This document shows, piece by piece, positions 6,729-6,880 of a stretch of DNA of 6,880 nt. The translations under genes and the position numbers were made by a program. Origin of the DNA: BS750m-G4 sp964472195 (GTDB taxonomy: Bacteria > Bacteroidota > Ignavibacteria > Tepidaquicellales > Tepidaquicellaceae); contig CAYYJH010000115.1 of assembly GCA_964472195.1 (NCBI GenBank), forward strand, positions 1 to 6,880, given 5' to 3'. Under the pieces are notes generated by a model. That model did no database searches, was not told where the DNA came from, and was given only the letters and a program-made list of their open reading frames with translations. Every line of letters starts with the position of its first letter. The stretch's first letter is position 1.

Positions 6729-6880
6729 CCCCAGGCAGTAACAACTAATCTAATGAATTAAATATAATTAACTTCTAATGTATCCTTAATGCATAGTGAC
6801 GAAAAAATAGAATTTGAATCTTTTCTATTGCATAAAACAATTTTTTTTTAGATATTATGTAGTGTCTTTTTAAATGGTCT

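Noticed and set aside
6827..6850. Possible terminator ATTG/CAAT followed by a long T run
   Set aside because: The stem is only four pairs and AT-rich, too weak to call.
6834..6854. Similarity between the A/T-rich words near positions 6-30 and 6834-6854 (ATAAAACAATTTT... then AGAT), suggesting a flanking repeat
   Set aside because: Both are homopolymer-rich non-coding stretches, the match is gapped, and no element, transposase or target duplication lies between them.

Overview
The window looks like AT-rich chromosomal DNA from a bacterium of the Fibrobacterota-Chlorobiota-Bacteroidota (FCB) group. The best guess is the Ignavibacteria/Kryptonia side rather than true Bacteroidota. Three things point there. 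A secreted protein ends in a type IX secretion sorting domain opening with the YQNYPNPFNPSTSIKF signature, common in Ignavibacteria and relatives. The groES-groEL operon carries a CIRCE element, implying an HrcA repressor, which as far as I recall most Bacteroidota lack. Several genes have no Shine-Dalgarno sequence and start after plain A/T-rich leaders, as is common in this group. The assignment is an inference from motifs; no 16S or marker search was possible.

Layout. Positions 1-242 are AT-rich and geneless apart from a hairpin terminator (178-212) serving the minus-strand gene. Minus strand 1712-243 encodes a membrane-anchored von Willebrand factor A (VWA) protein with an intact metal-binding MIDAS site. 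A 210-base divergent region follows, with the CIRCE operator and a possible promoter. Plus strand 1923-3888 is the chaperonin operon groES-groEL, closed by a strong intrinsic terminator (about 3920-3966). After a 304-base intergenic region comes a secreted Asp-box beta-propeller protein with a type IX sorting domain (4193-5554). A 303-base AT-rich gap without a recognisable gene precedes a small NTF2/SnoaL-like protein (5858-6232) and, 43 bases later, a small four-helix membrane protein resembling the HsmA/TIGR03987 family (6276-6656). The last 224 bases hold only a doubtful 22-codon ORF and AT-rich sequence.

How the parts relate. GroES and GroEL form the folding chamber and its lid, and should be co-transcribed and derepressed on heat or misfolding stress through HrcA/CIRCE. 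The VWA protein is transcribed divergently and has no visible functional tie to the chaperonin. The propeller protein is an exported product with its own leader. The NTF2-like and four-helix genes are close enough to be one transcript, but the second is clearly richer in G+C, so their pairing may be recent or incidental. I saw no mobile element, CRISPR array, tRNA, rRNA or defence system. The window is mostly ordinary; the points of interest are the divergent VWA/CIRCE region, an inverted repeat in the propeller gene leader, and the compositional jump at the last gene.
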